Counted from the first letter of the stretch, positions 20,476-30,515 are shown. The stretch is DNA of 64,000 bases from Rhizobium sp. 9140 (GCF_900067135.1 NZ_FJUR01000001.1:1367501-1431500); one strand, 5' to 3'. Made by a program: numbers and translations. Notes: generated by a model not told the origin, from the letters alone.

Positions 20476-20626
20476 GGCCTATCCTTCCGGGGCCTCTTAG
20501 GCCCCTGTCTCAGATGTGGATCATCGGTATCGGCGCGAATGCGCGCCGGTTGTTTCATGTCTGCGCGACAGACCGGTGACCGGAACGGCGCCTTTCTGGG
20601 CGCCAGCCTCCGTTACAGCGCTCCTT
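20476..20626. other. pgl-edd intercistronic region with hairpins
   Basis: 151 bases between pgl and edd on the minus strand. It contains CGGCGCG/CGCGCCG (20532-20538, 20543-20549) and other GC-rich inverted repeats (GGGGCC/GGCCCC near 20493-20509; GGCGCC/GGCGCC near 20590-20607). They could stabilise or partly terminate the zwf-pgl message, or edd may have its own promoter. No gene. Confidence 0.5.
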
Positions 20627-21325
20627 TTACGGAGCCCAGTAGATCGCGACCGGCGAGGCGGCGCGGCGCAGGATGGCGCGGATCGGCATGTCCGTTTCCG
20701 GACCGTCGCCTTGCGCCGTCTCCAGCGCCGTCTTCTTGGCGTCGCCCTCGATATGCAGCACCAGAAGCCGCGCATCCTGCAGGCTCGTAAACGTGTAGGT
20801 CAGCCGGGGCTCGCCGGCCCCATCCGCCTGCATGGTCATCACGCCGCGCGGGGTCTGCGGGTCCAGCGCCTCGGCAAGGCGCGATCCACCGGGAAAGAAC
20901 GAGGCCGTATGCCCGTCGCCGCCCATGCCCAGCACCACCACGTCGAAGGGCCGGCCGATCCCGGCCGTCTGCTTGGTCGCGGTCGCCGCTGCCTCCTCGG
21001 CCGTGGCCGTGGGGTAGTAGAGTGGCTCGAAGACGGCGGTCGCAGCCGCGCCCGTGAGCAGGTTGCCGCGCACCAGCCTCTCGTTGGAGCGATCGTTGTC
21101 CGGCGCGACGAACCGCTCGTCCACCAGCGTCACGGTGACCTTGGTCCAGTCGAGCGGCGCATTCGAAAGCGCTCTGAAAAAGGCCTTGGGCGTCGAGCCG
21201 CCGGACAGGGCAATCGATGCCGCCCCGTTGTCGGAAATACCGGCCGAAAGGGTAGCGGCGACAGTCTTCGCCAGGTTTTCGGCAAGCTCTGCCGGGGTCC
21301 CGAAGCTGTGGAGAGTGGCGGTCAT
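20627..21325 (-). CDS. pgl: 6-phosphogluconolactonase
   Basis: 232 residues, DevB-type lactonase that hydrolyses 6-phosphogluconolactone to 6-phosphogluconate. Motifs: IALSGGSTPKAFFRAL (phosphate binding) and VTLVDERFVAPDNDRSNERLV, then VVLGMGGDGHTASFFPG. It starts three bases after the zwf stop, so it is in the same operon and translated directly after the enzyme that makes its substrate. Confidence 0.96.
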   Translation of the reverse strand: MTATLHSFGTPAELAENLAKTVAATLSAGISDNGAASIALSGGSTPKAFFRALSNAPLDWTKVTVTLVDERFVAPDNDRSNERLVRGNLLTGAAATAVFEPLYYPTATAEEAAATATKQTAGIGRPFDVVVLGMGGDGHTASFFPGGSRLAEALDPQTPRGVMTMQADGAGEPRLTYTFTSLQDARLLVLHIEGDAKKTALETAQGDGPETDMPIRAILRRAASPVAIYWAP

Positions 21326-21328
21326 GGC

Positions 21329-22804
21329 TCAGACCACCTCGTGCCAGGTGCGGCCGTCACGCTCAATGAGCGCGATCGCCTGGCTCGGACCCCAGGTGCC
21401 GGCGGTGTAGGATTGCGGCTTCTGGCCCACTTCGTCCCAGGCCTTGAGGATCGGATCGACCCAGCGCCACGCGGCTTCCACTTCGTCGCGGCGCATGAAC
21501 AGCGTCTGGTTGTTGCGGATCACATCGAGCAGCAGGCGTTCATAGGCGTCGGCGCTGCGCGCGTTGAACGACTCGGCAAACGTCATGTCGAGCGATACGT
21601 TGCGCAGGCGCATGCCGCCCGGGCCGGGGTCCTTGATCATCAGCGACTGCTTGACGCCTTCGTCGGGCTGCAGGCGGATGATCAGCTGGTTGGCTTCCAC
21701 GCGGCCGGCCGCATCGTCGAAGATCGAGTGCGGGATCGGCTTGAAGGAAATGACGATTTCCGACATGCGGGTCGCCATGCGCTTGCCGGTACGGATGTAG
21801 AAGGGAACGCCCGCCCAGCGCCAGTTGTTGATCTCGGCCTTGATGCCGACGAAGGTCTCGGTGTTGGAAACGCCGCCTTCGAGCTCTTCGAGGTAGCCCT
21901 TGACCGGACCGCCGGCGGACGCACCGGCCTTGTACTGGCCGCGCACCGTCATCTTCTCGACATTGGCTGCGGTGATCGGCTTTAGCGCGCGCAGAACCTT
22001 CAGCTTCTCGTCGCGTACAGCCTCCGCATTCATAGATGGCGGAACCTCCATGGCGACGAGGCAAAGCAGCTGGAGAATATGGTTCTGCACCATGTCGCGC
22101 AGCGCACCGGCGGTGTCGTAGTAGCCGGCGCGGCTTTCAAGGCCGACGGCTTCGGCCACGGTGATCTGGATGTGGTCGATATAGGACGAATTCCACAGCG
22201 GCTCGTACAGCGTGTTGGCAAAGCGCAGCGCCATCAGGTTCTGCACGGTTTCCTTGCCGAGATAATGGTCGATGCGGAAGATCTGCTCTTCCTTGAAAAC
22301 CTTGCCGATCGTGTCGTTCAGTTCCAGTGCGGAGGCGAGGTCGCGGCCGATCGGCTTTTCCACCACGATGCGGGTGGTCTTGGTGATCAGCTTGTGGTCG
22401 CGGATCTTCTCGGAAATAGCGCCGAAGATGCCGGGGGCGACGGCGAGGTAGAAGGCGCGGACGCGATCCTTGGCCTCGTCCAGCAGCGCCTTCAGCTTGT
22501 CCCATCCCTGATCGCTCTTGGCATCGACGGAAATGTAGAAAAGGCGGTCGGTGAACGTCTTGACCTGCGCCTCGTCGTACTCGCCGGCCTTCAGGTGTTC
22601 CTTCAGCGCCGCGCGGCCGAACTGGCGATATTCCTCGTGCGTCATCGCGGTGCGTGATGCGCCGATGATGCGTGTCGGGTCGGTCAGCTGGCCATCGAGC
22701 TGGCGGTGGTAGAGGGCAGGAAGGAGCTTCCGCTCGGCAAGATCGCCGGTGCCGCCGAAGACGACATAGTCAAAGGGTTCGACGGGAATGATCTGGCTGC
22801 TCAT
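21329..22804 (-). CDS. zwf: Glucose-6-phosphate 1-dehydrogenase
   Basis: 491 residues, full length. It oxidises glucose-6-phosphate with NADP to the lactone. Landmarks: nucleotide-binding VVFGGTGDLAERKLLPALY at the N-terminus, the substrate/catalytic motif FRIDHYLGKETVQNLMALRF, and a C-terminal RTGKRMATR. First gene of zwf-pgl-edd. The 91-base upstream region is AT-rich (TTTAAATCGATTAGATTA, then TATAAA on the minus strand) and is the likely promoter; no operator could be assigned. Confidence 0.97.
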   Translation of the reverse strand: MSSQIIPVEPFDYVVFGGTGDLAERKLLPALYHRQLDGQLTDPTRIIGASRTAMTHEEYRQFGRAALKEHLKAGEYDEAQVKTFTDRLFYISVDAKSDQGWDKLKALLDEAKDRVRAFYLAVAPGIFGAISEKIRDHKLITKTTRIVVEKPIGRDLASALELNDTIGKVFKEEQIFRIDHYLGKETVQNLMALRFANTLYEPLWNSSYIDHIQITVAEAVGLESRAGYYDTAGALRDMVQNHILQLLCLVAMEVPPSMNAEAVRDEKLKVLRALKPITAANVEKMTVRGQYKAGASAGGPVKGYLEELEGGVSNTETFVGIKAEINNWRWAGVPFYIRTGKRMATRMSEIVISFKPIPHSIFDDAAGRVEANQLIIRLQPDEGVKQSLMIKDPGPGGMRLRNVSLDMTFAESFNARSADAYERLLLDVIRNNQTLFMRRDEVEAAWRWVDPILKAWDEVGQKPQSYTAGTWGPSQAIALIERDGRTWHEVV

Positions 22805-22895
22805 GGGATATCGATCTCTCTCAGGTCGGGCGTTTTATAATCTAATCGATTTAAAGGCGCTAGTGCTGCGTTGCAAAAAATGCGCCGGGGAAGGG

Positions 22896-24194
22896 TCACA
22901 GCTTGTCGCGCAGAGCATACCAAGTGAGCGCCAGGAACAAAAGCGGCGATCGGAAACGGCGACCGCCGGGGAAGGCGGGGATGCGCAGATCCTTCAAAAG
23001 GTCGAGATCGGAGCCTCGCCCCAGCACGAGATCGGCATAGAGCTTTCCGCAATGGTTGGACAGCATGACGCCATGACCGGAGAAACCGCCGATCGTGGTG
23101 ACGCCGGGCATGACCTCCCGCACGAAGGGTTGGCGCGGCATGGTGATGCCGACGGAGCCGCCCCAGGCATGCGTCATCTGCACGTCGGCAAGGTCCGGAT
23201 AGATCTCTGCGATCTGCCGGCGAATATGCGTGGAGATGTCGCGCGGATTGTCGGCCGTATAGGCCTCGCGGCCGCCGAAAAGCAGCCGCCCGTCGCGGGA
23301 GCGGCGGAAGTAGCGCACCACGAATCGGCTGTCGGCAACGGACTCGCCGCCCGGCAGAACAGGCGACGCGTCTCCCAGCGGCGCCGTCGCGCCGATGAAG
23401 GAGCGGATCGGCATGACATGCGAAGCGGTCACCGGCTCCAGCGTGCCGATATGGGCGTTGCAGGCGATGAGGGCACGATCCGCGCGAATGGTGCCGCGTG
23501 GGGTTTCCACGAGCACCTTGCCCTGGGATAGCCGGATGTCCGTGGCGTTGGTGTTCTCGAACAGCTGCGCCCCTGCGGCCTGCGCGGCGCGGGCGAGCCC
23601 GACCAGCAGCTTCATCGGCTGGATATGGCCGGTGCCGGTATCGCGGATGCCGAGAACGTAATGCCGCGATCCCACCCGTTTCGCGGTCTCCGCAGCGTCC
23701 ATCATCTGCAGGTGCGGATAGCCGTAATCCCGGGCCATGCTGTCGACATAGGCACGATAGTCGCTCTCGTGCGATGCCTTGTGCGTCACCGAGAGATGAC
23801 CCGGCTGGTACTCCATGTCGATGTCATGGTGCGTGGCAAAGTCGAGGAGGCCGCGCTTTGCGGTCTCCGCCATGTCGAAGAGCGCTTTTGCCCGCTCCCG
23901 GCCATACTGCTTTTCAAGCTCGTCCACTTCGGCGCGCTGCCCGGTGCCCAACTGCCCGCCATTGCGCCCGGACGCCCCGTCGCCAAACCGGCATGCGTCG
24001 ATCAGCACGACCCGTACCCCGCCGGCGGCGAGGTTATAGGCCGCCTGAAGGCCGGTGAAGCCGCCGCCAATGACGGCGACATCGGCCGTCATGTCGCCAT
24101 CGAGCGTCGGATAGGCCGGGCGCTCGCCGATGGCATCCTCGTACCAGGAGATGCCCGGCGAGATCGGGCTCTGCCACTTTGCCTCGGAGGTCAT
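22896..24194 (-). CDS. puuB: Gamma-glutamylputrescine oxidase-like FAD enzyme
   Basis: 432 residues from ATG 24194; an in-frame GTG at 24206, overlapping the upstream stop, would add four. DAO-family flavoenzyme: VAVIGGGFTGLQAAYNLA dinucleotide motif, GDGASGRNGGQLGTGQR, and FSGHGVMLSNHCGKL near the C-terminus. With PuuA it makes gamma-glutamyl-aminobutyraldehyde from gamma-glutamylputrescine, releasing ammonia and peroxide. It lies eight bases after puuA. Distant potFGHI would supply the substrate. Another amine-oxidase specificity is possible. Confidence 0.88.
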   Translation of the reverse strand: MTSEAKWQSPISPGISWYEDAIGERPAYPTLDGDMTADVAVIGGGFTGLQAAYNLAAGGVRVVLIDACRFGDGASGRNGGQLGTGQRAEVDELEKQYGRERAKALFDMAETAKRGLLDFATHHDIDMEYQPGHLSVTHKASHESDYRAYVDSMARDYGYPHLQMMDAAETAKRVGSRHYVLGIRDTGTGHIQPMKLLVGLARAAQAAGAQLFENTNATDIRLSQGKVLVETPRGTIRADRALIACNAHIGTLEPVTASHVMPIRSFIGATAPLGDASPVLPGGESVADSRFVVRYFRRSRDGRLLFGGREAYTADNPRDISTHIRRQIAEIYPDLADVQMTHAWGGSVGITMPRQPFVREVMPGVTTIGGFSGHGVMLSNHCGKLYADLVLGRGSDLDLLKDLRIPAFPGGRRFRSPLLFLALTWYALRDKL

Positions 24195-24202
24195 GGCAAG
24201 GC

Positions 24203-25639
24203 TCACACGTTGAGAAGCAGATATTCCCGCTCCCAGGGGCTGATCACCTGCATGAACGTCTCGAACTCCCCGCGCTTCACGCCGGCATAAATGGCGATGA
24301 ATTCGGCCGAGAACACGTCGTGAAACGCGGGCTCGGCCTCGAGCGCCGCAACCGCTTCCAGCAGTCCGCGCGGCAGTTCGATTGCCTTGGTGTTGACGCT
24401 GTCCTCGGCCGGTGCCGTCGGCTCCAGTGCCTGCGTCAGACCGAGATAGCCGCAGCCGAGCGAGGCTGCGAGCGCGAGATAGGGGTTCGCGTCCGAACTC
24501 GGCAGCCGGTTTTCCACGCGTCGCGCGGCCGGTTCGGAATCCGGCACACGAAACGCTGTCGTCCGATTATCGTAGCCCCAGGCATTGTTGACCGGTGCCG
24601 ACATGTCCGGCGTCAGCCGGCGATAGGAGTTCACGTAGGGCGCCATCATCGACAGCGCCTTCGGAATATAGGTCTGCATACCTCCGATGAAGTGGAAGAA
24701 CTCCTTGGAGGGCGTGCCGTCCGCGTTTGAGAACAGGTTGCGGCCTGTATTCACCTCAACGATCGACTGATGGATGTGCATGGCCGAGCCCGCCTGGCTC
24801 TGCATCGGCTTTGCCATGAAGGTCGCGTAGATCCCGTGCTTCAGCGCAGCTTCGCGGATCGTGCGCTTGAAGAGAAACACCTGGTCGGCCAGCTCGATCG
24901 GGTCGCCATGCCGCAGGTTGATCTCGAGCTGCGCCGGCCCCTCTTCGTGGATCAGCGTGTCGATCTCCAGGCCCTGCTTCTCCGAGAAGTGGTAGATGTC
25001 GTCGATCAGTTCATCAAATTCGTTGACGCCCGCGATCGAGTAGGCCTGTCCGCCCTGGATCGACCGGCCGGAGCGTCCCTTCGGCGGATGCAGCGGATAG
25101 TCCGGATCGTCGTTCTTGGCCACGAGATAGAACTCGATTTCGGGCGCGACAACCGGCTTCCAGCCCTTCAGCCGGTAGAGCTCCAAGACGTGCTTCAGCA
25201 CGTTGCGCGGCGTGTAGGGTACGTTCTCGCCCTTGGAGCCGGCGATGTCGCAGATCACCTGCGCGGTCGGGTCGGTCTCCCAGGGGACGATGGAGAGCGT
25301 GGAGAGGTCCGGCACGAGTTTGATGTCGCTGTCGCGGCTGTCATAGCGGAAGTCGCCCGTTTCCTCGGGGTACTCGCCGGAAATCGTATGCCGGTAGATG
25401 GCGGAGGGCAAAGCGAGCGAGGTATTGGAGGTGAACTTCGAGGACGGCATCATCTTGCCGCGGGGAACACCGGCAATGTCGGGTGTGATGCACTCCACGT
25501 CTTCGATGCCCCGAACCTTCAGCCAGTCTGCGGCTTCCTTCCAGGTTTTTACCCCGCGCGGCGCCTGAAGGGCGGACGGGATCTTGTTGCTTTTGCCGGA
25601 TTTTGTCGTCGTGTTGGCGATGGTTTTCTTCGCAGGCAT
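24203..25639 (-). CDS. puuA: Glutamine synthetase family protein, probable gamma-glutamylputrescine synthetase
   Basis: 478 residues with a Lys/Ser/Thr-rich N-terminal extension (about 30 residues) before the GS core. GS catalytic motifs: EIEFYLVAKND, EEGPAQLEINLRHGDP, AGSAMHIHQSI and NAWGYDNRTTAFRVPDS. The adenylylation loop of true GlnA is not apparent. Pairing with puuB suggests ATP-dependent ligation of glutamate to putrescine, the first step of the Puu pathway. Divergent from the YhiN-type gene, with a 137-base region between. Confidence 0.88.
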   Translation of the reverse strand: MPAKKTIANTTTKSGKSNKIPSALQAPRGVKTWKEAADWLKVRGIEDVECITPDIAGVPRGKMMPSSKFTSNTSLALPSAIYRHTISGEYPEETGDFRYDSRDSDIKLVPDLSTLSIVPWETDPTAQVICDIAGSKGENVPYTPRNVLKHVLELYRLKGWKPVVAPEIEFYLVAKNDDPDYPLHPPKGRSGRSIQGGQAYSIAGVNEFDELIDDIYHFSEKQGLEIDTLIHEEGPAQLEINLRHGDPIELADQVFLFKRTIREAALKHGIYATFMAKPMQSQAGSAMHIHQSIVEVNTGRNLFSNADGTPSKEFFHFIGGMQTYIPKALSMMAPYVNSYRRLTPDMSAPVNNAWGYDNRTTAFRVPDSEPAARRVENRLPSSDANPYLALAASLGCGYLGLTQALEPTAPAEDSVNTKAIELPRGLLEAVAALEAEPAFHDVFSAEFIAIYAGVKRGEFETFMQVISPWEREYLLLNV

Positions 25640-25776
25640 AAATCACCGGGGTTCCTTCGGATATTGCTTATCATAGACGGTGTTTGACGATTGGCCAGCT
25701 TGCCGTGCGCGAAAATGCTGGAGATTGGATGCCGTTGACGTTATCGCGGCATCTCTGATCGAAAAGGAGACGCGAC

Positions 25777-26961
25777 GTGGCAAAGAGCTTCGACGTGGTG
25801 ATCATCGGCGCGGGTGCGGCGGGAATGATGTGCGCGGCGGAAGCCGGCCGCCGGGGCCGCAGCGTGCTCGTGCTCGATCACGCGAAAGCGCCGGGCGAAA
25901 AGATCCGCATCTCCGGCGGTGGCCGCTGCAACTTCACCAACCTCCATACGGCGCCCGCCAACTTCCTCTCGCAGAACCCGCATTTCTGCAAGTCGGCGCT
26001 CGCCCGCTACACGCCGCGCGATTTCCTCGCGCTCGTCGAGCGTCACGGCATCGGCTGGCACGAAAAGACGTTGGGGCAACTGTTCTGCGACGACACCGCG
26101 CGCGACATCGTCCGCATGCTGATGGAAGAGATGAAGGCTGCTGGCGTCGTGCTTCGGCTGGAAACGGAGGTCGGACGCGTGGATGCATCCGCCACAGGCT
26201 TTCGCGTCGGTCTTGCCGAAGAAACCGTCGACGCCCGTACGCTGGTCATCGCCACCGGCGGCAAGTCGATCCCGAAGATGGGCGCCACCGGCTTTGCCTA
26301 TCGCATCGCCGAGCAGTTCGGCCTGGCGCTGGTCGAAACGCGCCCCGGTCTCGTGCCGCTGACGGTGGCCGATGCAGCGAAAGAGAGCCTCGGCGCGCTC
26401 GCGGGTCTCGCGGTGGATGTGCGCGCGGTCTGCGGCAAGACGGCGTTCAACGAAGCCATGCTCTTCACCCATCGGGGTCTGAGCGGCCCGGCGATCCTGC
26501 AGATCTCGTCCTACTGGCGCGAAGGCGAAGAGATCCGCGTGGCCTTCGAACCCGGCACCGATCTGGGCGCCCTGATGAAGGCGGCCCGCCGCACACAGGG
26601 CCGACAGGCGGTGCAGACCGTGCTCGGCGAACATCTGCCGAAGCGCCTCGCGCAGCATCTGGCGACGGAGGCGGGTCTTCTCGACCGCCCGCTGGCCGAC
26701 CTCTCCGACAAGGCGATCGACGGGCTGGTGGCGCTCGTATCCGGTTGGTCGCTGAAGCCCGCGGGATCGGAAGGCTACCGTACGGCCGAGGTGACGCTCG
26801 GCGGCGTCGATACGCGTCATCTGGATTCCCGCACCATGATGGCAAAGACCGTCCCCGGCCTGTTCTTCATCGGCGAATGCGTCGACGTCACCGGCTGGCT
26901 TGGCGGTTATAATTTCCAGTGGGCCTGGGCCTCCGGCTTCTCCTGCGGCCAGGCCGTCTGA
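25777..26961 (+). CDS. HI0933/YhiN-family NAD(P)/FAD-dependent oxidoreductase
   Basis: 394 residues. N-terminal FAD motif VVIIGAGAAGMMCAAEAGRRG, then the family signature GEKIRISGGGRCNFTN, and a C-terminal VPGLFFIGECVDVTGWLGGYNFQWAWASGFSCG. This cytoplasmic flavoprotein family is widespread, but its substrate is unknown. No neighbour suggests a pathway; it is divergent from puuA and alone on its strand. Confidence 0.92.
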   Translation: MAKSFDVVIIGAGAAGMMCAAEAGRRGRSVLVLDHAKAPGEKIRISGGGRCNFTNLHTAPANFLSQNPHFCKSALARYTPRDFLALVERHGIGWHEKTLGQLFCDDTARDIVRMLMEEMKAAGVVLRLETEVGRVDASATGFRVGLAEETVDARTLVIATGGKSIPKMGATGFAYRIAEQFGLALVETRPGLVPLTVADAAKESLGALAGLAVDVRAVCGKTAFNEAMLFTHRGLSGPAILQISSYWREGEEIRVAFEPGTDLGALMKAARRTQGRQAVQTVLGEHLPKRLAQHLATEAGLLDRPLADLSDKAIDGLVALVSGWSLKPAGSEGYRTAEVTLGGVDTRHLDSRTMMAKTVPGLFFIGECVDVTGWLGGYNFQWAWASGFSCGQAV

Positions 26962-27158
26962 TCCGGTACGCGCCCACGATGTCGAAAGCGTGAAGGTGCT
27001 TCAGCCCTTGTTAACGAAACTGTCCGACCCTACCTGACGAATGGGAACGGATTGTCCCACAGCGGCACGGCTTTCGTATTTTTAACGGGTGCGACAGAAA
27101 GTGGCTGGTGGATCGTCTCAACCGGGTCTATTCTCTTCGGACGGAAGGACATGAAATC

Positions 27159-27302
27159 ATGAACCAGCATAGCCGACGCAATGCCCGTGCCATCGCCATC
27201 ACCAAGGCCGATGAAAGCCGTACACAGAAAATCCTGGCGCTGACCTACACCGCCGCTGCTGTGTTGACCGCTTCCGCCATCGTCGCTCTCTCGATTCTCT
27301 GA
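27159..27302 (+). CDS. Small hypothetical membrane protein
   Basis: 47 residues from ATG 27159 (MNQHSRRNARAIAI), with GGAAGG about 11 bases upstream. A basic N-terminus is followed by one C-terminal hydrophobic helix (ILALTYTAAAVLTASAIVAL), predicting a single-pass protein with the N-terminus inside. Codon use is GC-rich at third positions, consistent with real coding. The frame continues to a start at 27108, which would add 17 non-conserved-looking residues. Function unknown. Confidence 0.5.
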   Translation: MNQHSRRNARAIAITKADESRTQKILALTYTAAAVLTASAIVALSIL

Positions 27303-27887
27303 TCATTCGAAATCGAGCGCTAACGGTTAAATATGCTTCTGGCTGCATCGAGAGTTGCAGCCCGACATCCCGCGCGGACAATGACGCGCTTTGGTCGTTC
27401 CCAAGTGAGGCGGCCCGCTAATCGGCGAACCTGTACATCTCCAGAACCGGCGGCCCCTCAGGGGCCATTTCTTTGAGGTCCGTCTGGCCGTGAGGACGGT
27501 AGAGGTGCGTCCCTCTTGTTTGCCATGCCGACATGGCAGGTGCGTGACAATGTCTCGCGCTGCTTACATGAAATTAACGCATCTCGTCCAAGCTGCACCC
27601 ATTGAGGAGCAGGCTTGGACGACGCGACCGGAGGGATGCGGCGTCCTGCAATGATTGCGAAGCGGCTGGCGGTATCCCCGCATTCTACTGCGTAATTCCT
27701 TAAACCGGAATCGATTTAAGAGTGAAATTGTGCAGCAGGTATAAATTGTTAGAGCGACCTTTGCGCGTCAAAAAGGACGCGCGGCGCTCTAATGAGACCA
27801 TGATGACGGCCTGACATGAAGCGCACCGAAAGCCGATGGCGACTTGAGGGGAGGCGGATTCAAGGCCCTGCAAGCCAGGACGCGCCC
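27303..27887. other. 585-bp intergenic region before the chemoreceptor
   Basis: No gene supported. It contains a hairpin GGCCCC-TCA-GGGGCC followed by ATTTCTTT (27452-27472, weak terminator), the dispersed repeat copy B (27695-27795), and further short inverted repeats such as TGCCATG/CATGGCA near 27521-27540. A small RNA here is possible but not supported by a clear promoter-terminator pair. Confidence 0.5.
27695..27795. repeat. Dispersed two-hairpin intergenic repeat, copy B
   Basis: Stem 1: CTTAAA (27700-27705) with TTTAAG (27716-27721). Stem 2: TTAGAGCG (27750-27757) with CGCTCTAA (27786-27793), enclosing GCGCGTC/GACGCGC. It shares CGGAATCGATTT (27707-27718) and TGCAGCAGGTA (27732-27742) with copy A at 12793-12890. 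Stem arms vary between copies while remaining complementary. Confidence 0.75.
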
Positions 27888-30413
27888 ATGTTCATCGACA
27901 AGATCCTTGCCCGCTTCAAGATACAGACGAAGGTTCTCTTCTTCATCCTGCCCTTCGTCGTCAGTATCTGCGCCGTGGGCCTGACCGGGCTCTACGCATC
28001 CGGCTTGCTGCAGGGGCGCATGGAAATCTCCAACAGCGTGCTTCAGTCGCTGTCCGGCTTTCGCGATGTCTATGCCGGCATGAATGCGTTCCTGACCGAT
28101 GCGAGCGAACAGACCCGCGACGACGTCGTCCTCAAGATCACCAGCCAGGAGGCCGTGCTCAATGCGACGCGCGCCCAGATGGAAAACAGCGAAGGTGCCA
28201 GCCAGCTCGACAGCGCCATCGCCGGCACCGCGAAGATCCGCGAGCGCGTCGGCGAGCTCTGGAAGCTGCATGAGGCCGAGGTGGCGCTGCGCACCTCCAT
28301 CACCAAGAGCATCCGTCTTCTCCTCTCGACGCAAGGCAAGCTGATCGAGGAGGCGACCTCCGTCGAGCAGCGCGTGCGCGACGACGAGACCAAGGCGAAA
28401 TCGCTGCTGCGCGAAGCCGAGCGGCTGACCGCCTCCAGTGACATCCTCACCGGCCTCACCTCCGATTTCACCCGCGCGCCGACACCCGAAGCCAAGATCA
28501 AGGTGGCGCGTGATGGCCAAGCCGCGCTCGAACAGGTTCTCGCCCAGATCGGCACGGCGCTGCCGGCCAACCAGAAGGCTGTGGCCGACACGTTCAAGGC
28601 GACCATCGGCGAAATCCGCACGCTGACCAACAATGGCGACCTCAGCGACGAGAACGCCAAGGCGATCGGCCGGCTGGTCGCGCGCTTCCGCCAGGCCAGC
28701 ATCCAGTTCCAGACTGCGGCCACCGCGACGATGCGCAATGCGACGGCGACTTTCGGCAAGCTCGATGCGCCGCTGATCAAGGCCAACAAGATCCTTGAAA
28801 ACGCCCGCGCCATCGTCACCGCGGTTTCCGGAATCCGGCTTGCCGCCAGCAGCTTCCTCGAAACGTCCCAGCAGACGGATCAGGCGCGCCTTGCGCGCGA
28901 GGTCAACGTGCTCAATCAGGAAGTCCTCAACATCGCCTACACAGCGCCCGAAATGCCCTTCTTCGCGGGCCTTGCGGCAACCGTCCAGCCGGTCGCCGGC
29001 AAGATCAAGTCGGACAGCATGTCTCTGATCGGCGTAAGCGCGGGCCGCCATAAGGAATTCGCTGACGCGGCAGCCGATATCGATCAGATCTGGCAGCAGC
29101 TCGTCGGCTTTGCCGAAGACCAGAAGACCAATGCGGCGATCGAGCGCGAAAAGGCCAATCAGGTCTCCGTCTTCGCAACCGCGGGCGGCGTCGTCATCGC
29201 CCTTCTCGCCGGCATCGCGCTGGTGCTGACGCTGAAAGGTCCGATCGGCCAGATCACCGCCGCCATGCGTCGGCTGGCTGAAGGTGCGCTCGACACGCGC
29301 ATCGACGGCGACGCTCGTCAGGACGAGATCGGCGATATGGCCCGCGCACTGGGCATCTTCAAGGAGAATGCTCTGTCGAAGGTGCGCATCGAGGCGGAAA
29401 GCGAGGAGCAGCGGTTGCAGGCCGATGCCGAGCGCAGCCGCAACGATGCCGAGAAGCGATCGATGGACAGCCAGATCGATTTCGCGGTCAGCCAGCTCGC
29501 CGCCGGCCTTGGTCGCCTTGCGCAAGGGGACCTGTCGCAGCAGATCGAGACGCCGTTCAACGGCCGCCTCGAACAGCTGCGCGTCGATTTCAACGGCTCG
29601 CTCGTTCGCTTGCAGGATACGCTTCTGCAGATCCGCAACAATGCGGTCCTGATCCAGCGCAGCGGCAACGACATGCACGCCTCCGCCGACAGCCTGTCGC
29701 GTCGCACCGAGGCGCAGGCCGCCTCTCTTGAGGAAACCGCGGCTGCCGTCGATCAGATCACGGTCACCGTGCGCTCCTCGGCCGAGCGCGCCCATGAAGC
29801 CAATGTTGCGGTGTCGCACACCAAGAAGAGCGCCGACGGCTCGGGCGTCGTCGTCACCAACGCCATCTCGGCCATGAGCCGCATCGAGGATGCCTCGCGT
29901 CAGATCGAGCAGATCATCGAGGTCATCGATGAAATCGCCTTCCAGACCAATTTGCTCGCGCTCAATGCCGGCATCGAGGCGGCGCGGGCAGGGGAAGCGG
30001 GCAAGGGCTTTGCGGTCGTTGCGCAGGAAGTGCGTGAACTCGCCCAGCGCTCGGCCGGTGCCGCGCGCGAGATCAAGGGGCTGATCAACAAATCCACGCT
30101 GGAAGTGACGGCGGGTTCGCAGGCGGTCAAGGAAACCGGCGCAGTGCTCGCCGCCATCAGCCAGCAGATCGTCACCGTCAGCCAGCATGTCGACATGATC
30201 GCCACCGCCAGCCGTGATCAGGCCTCAGCCCTCCACGAGGTCAACGGTTCCGTCAACCAGATGGACCAGATGACCCAGCAGAACGCCACCATGGTCGAGG
30301 AAGCCACCACAGCCAGCCGCAATCTCGCGGAACAGGCGGACACCCTGATGCAACTGGTCGAACAGTTCCGACTTGAGCCCGCGACCGGTCACCGCATGGG
30401 GAGGGCGGCATGA
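27888..30413 (+). CDS. mcpZ: Methyl-accepting chemotaxis protein (McpZ-like)
   Basis: 841 residues from ATG 27888 (MFIDKILARF), with AGGA seven bases upstream; an in-frame ATG at 27816 lacks a ribosome site. Layout: membrane helix about 17-37; a periplasmic domain of nearly 390 residues predicted all-helical (long four-helix-bundle type); second membrane helix about 424-447; HAMP with PIGQITAAMRRLAEGALDTRI; signalling domain with the hairpin tip EIAFQTNLLALNAGIEAARA near residue 681. No C-terminal CheR pentapeptide. The unusually large helical sensor and the place between puuAB and potFGHI match my memory of S. meliloti McpZ. Ligand unknown. Confidence 0.88.
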   Translation: MFIDKILARFKIQTKVLFFILPFVVSICAVGLTGLYASGLLQGRMEISNSVLQSLSGFRDVYAGMNAFLTDASEQTRDDVVLKITSQEAVLNATRAQMENSEGASQLDSAIAGTAKIRERVGELWKLHEAEVALRTSITKSIRLLLSTQGKLIEEATSVEQRVRDDETKAKSLLREAERLTASSDILTGLTSDFTRAPTPEAKIKVARDGQAALEQVLAQIGTALPANQKAVADTFKATIGEIRTLTNNGDLSDENAKAIGRLVARFRQASIQFQTAATATMRNATATFGKLDAPLIKANKILENARAIVTAVSGIRLAASSFLETSQQTDQARLAREVNVLNQEVLNIAYTAPEMPFFAGLAATVQPVAGKIKSDSMSLIGVSAGRHKEFADAAADIDQIWQQLVGFAEDQKTNAAIEREKANQVSVFATAGGVVIALLAGIALVLTLKGPIGQITAAMRRLAEGALDTRIDGDARQDEIGDMARALGIFKENALSKVRIEAESEEQRLQADAERSRNDAEKRSMDSQIDFAVSQLAAGLGRLAQGDLSQQIETPFNGRLEQLRVDFNGSLVRLQDTLLQIRNNAVLIQRSGNDMHASADSLSRRTEAQAASLEETAAAVDQITVTVRSSAERAHEANVAVSHTKKSADGSGVVVTNAISAMSRIEDASRQIEQIIEVIDEIAFQTNLLALNAGIEAARAGEAGKGFAVVAQEVRELAQRSAGAAREIKGLINKSTLEVTAGSQAVKETGAVLAAISQQIVTVSQHVDMIATASRDQASALHEVNGSVNQMDQMTQQNATMVEEATTASRNLAEQADTLMQLVEQFRLEPATGHRMGRAA

Positions 30414-30515
30414 GAGGGATTGACGGAACAGAGGTCGATCGGAAGAACGCCGGGCTCCTTCCCGGCCTTCTTCGTTTGGGCATCTGGTTTTCGATAGCCG
30501 TTTGAAGAGTTTACG

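Noticed and set aside
25341..25646. 101-codon frame overlapping the puuA start
   Set aside because: Shadow of puuA in another frame; the GS-family product accounts for the region.
27789..30188. 799-codon open frame on the minus strand
   Set aside because: Exact antisense of the chemoreceptor; no motif and no ribosome site.
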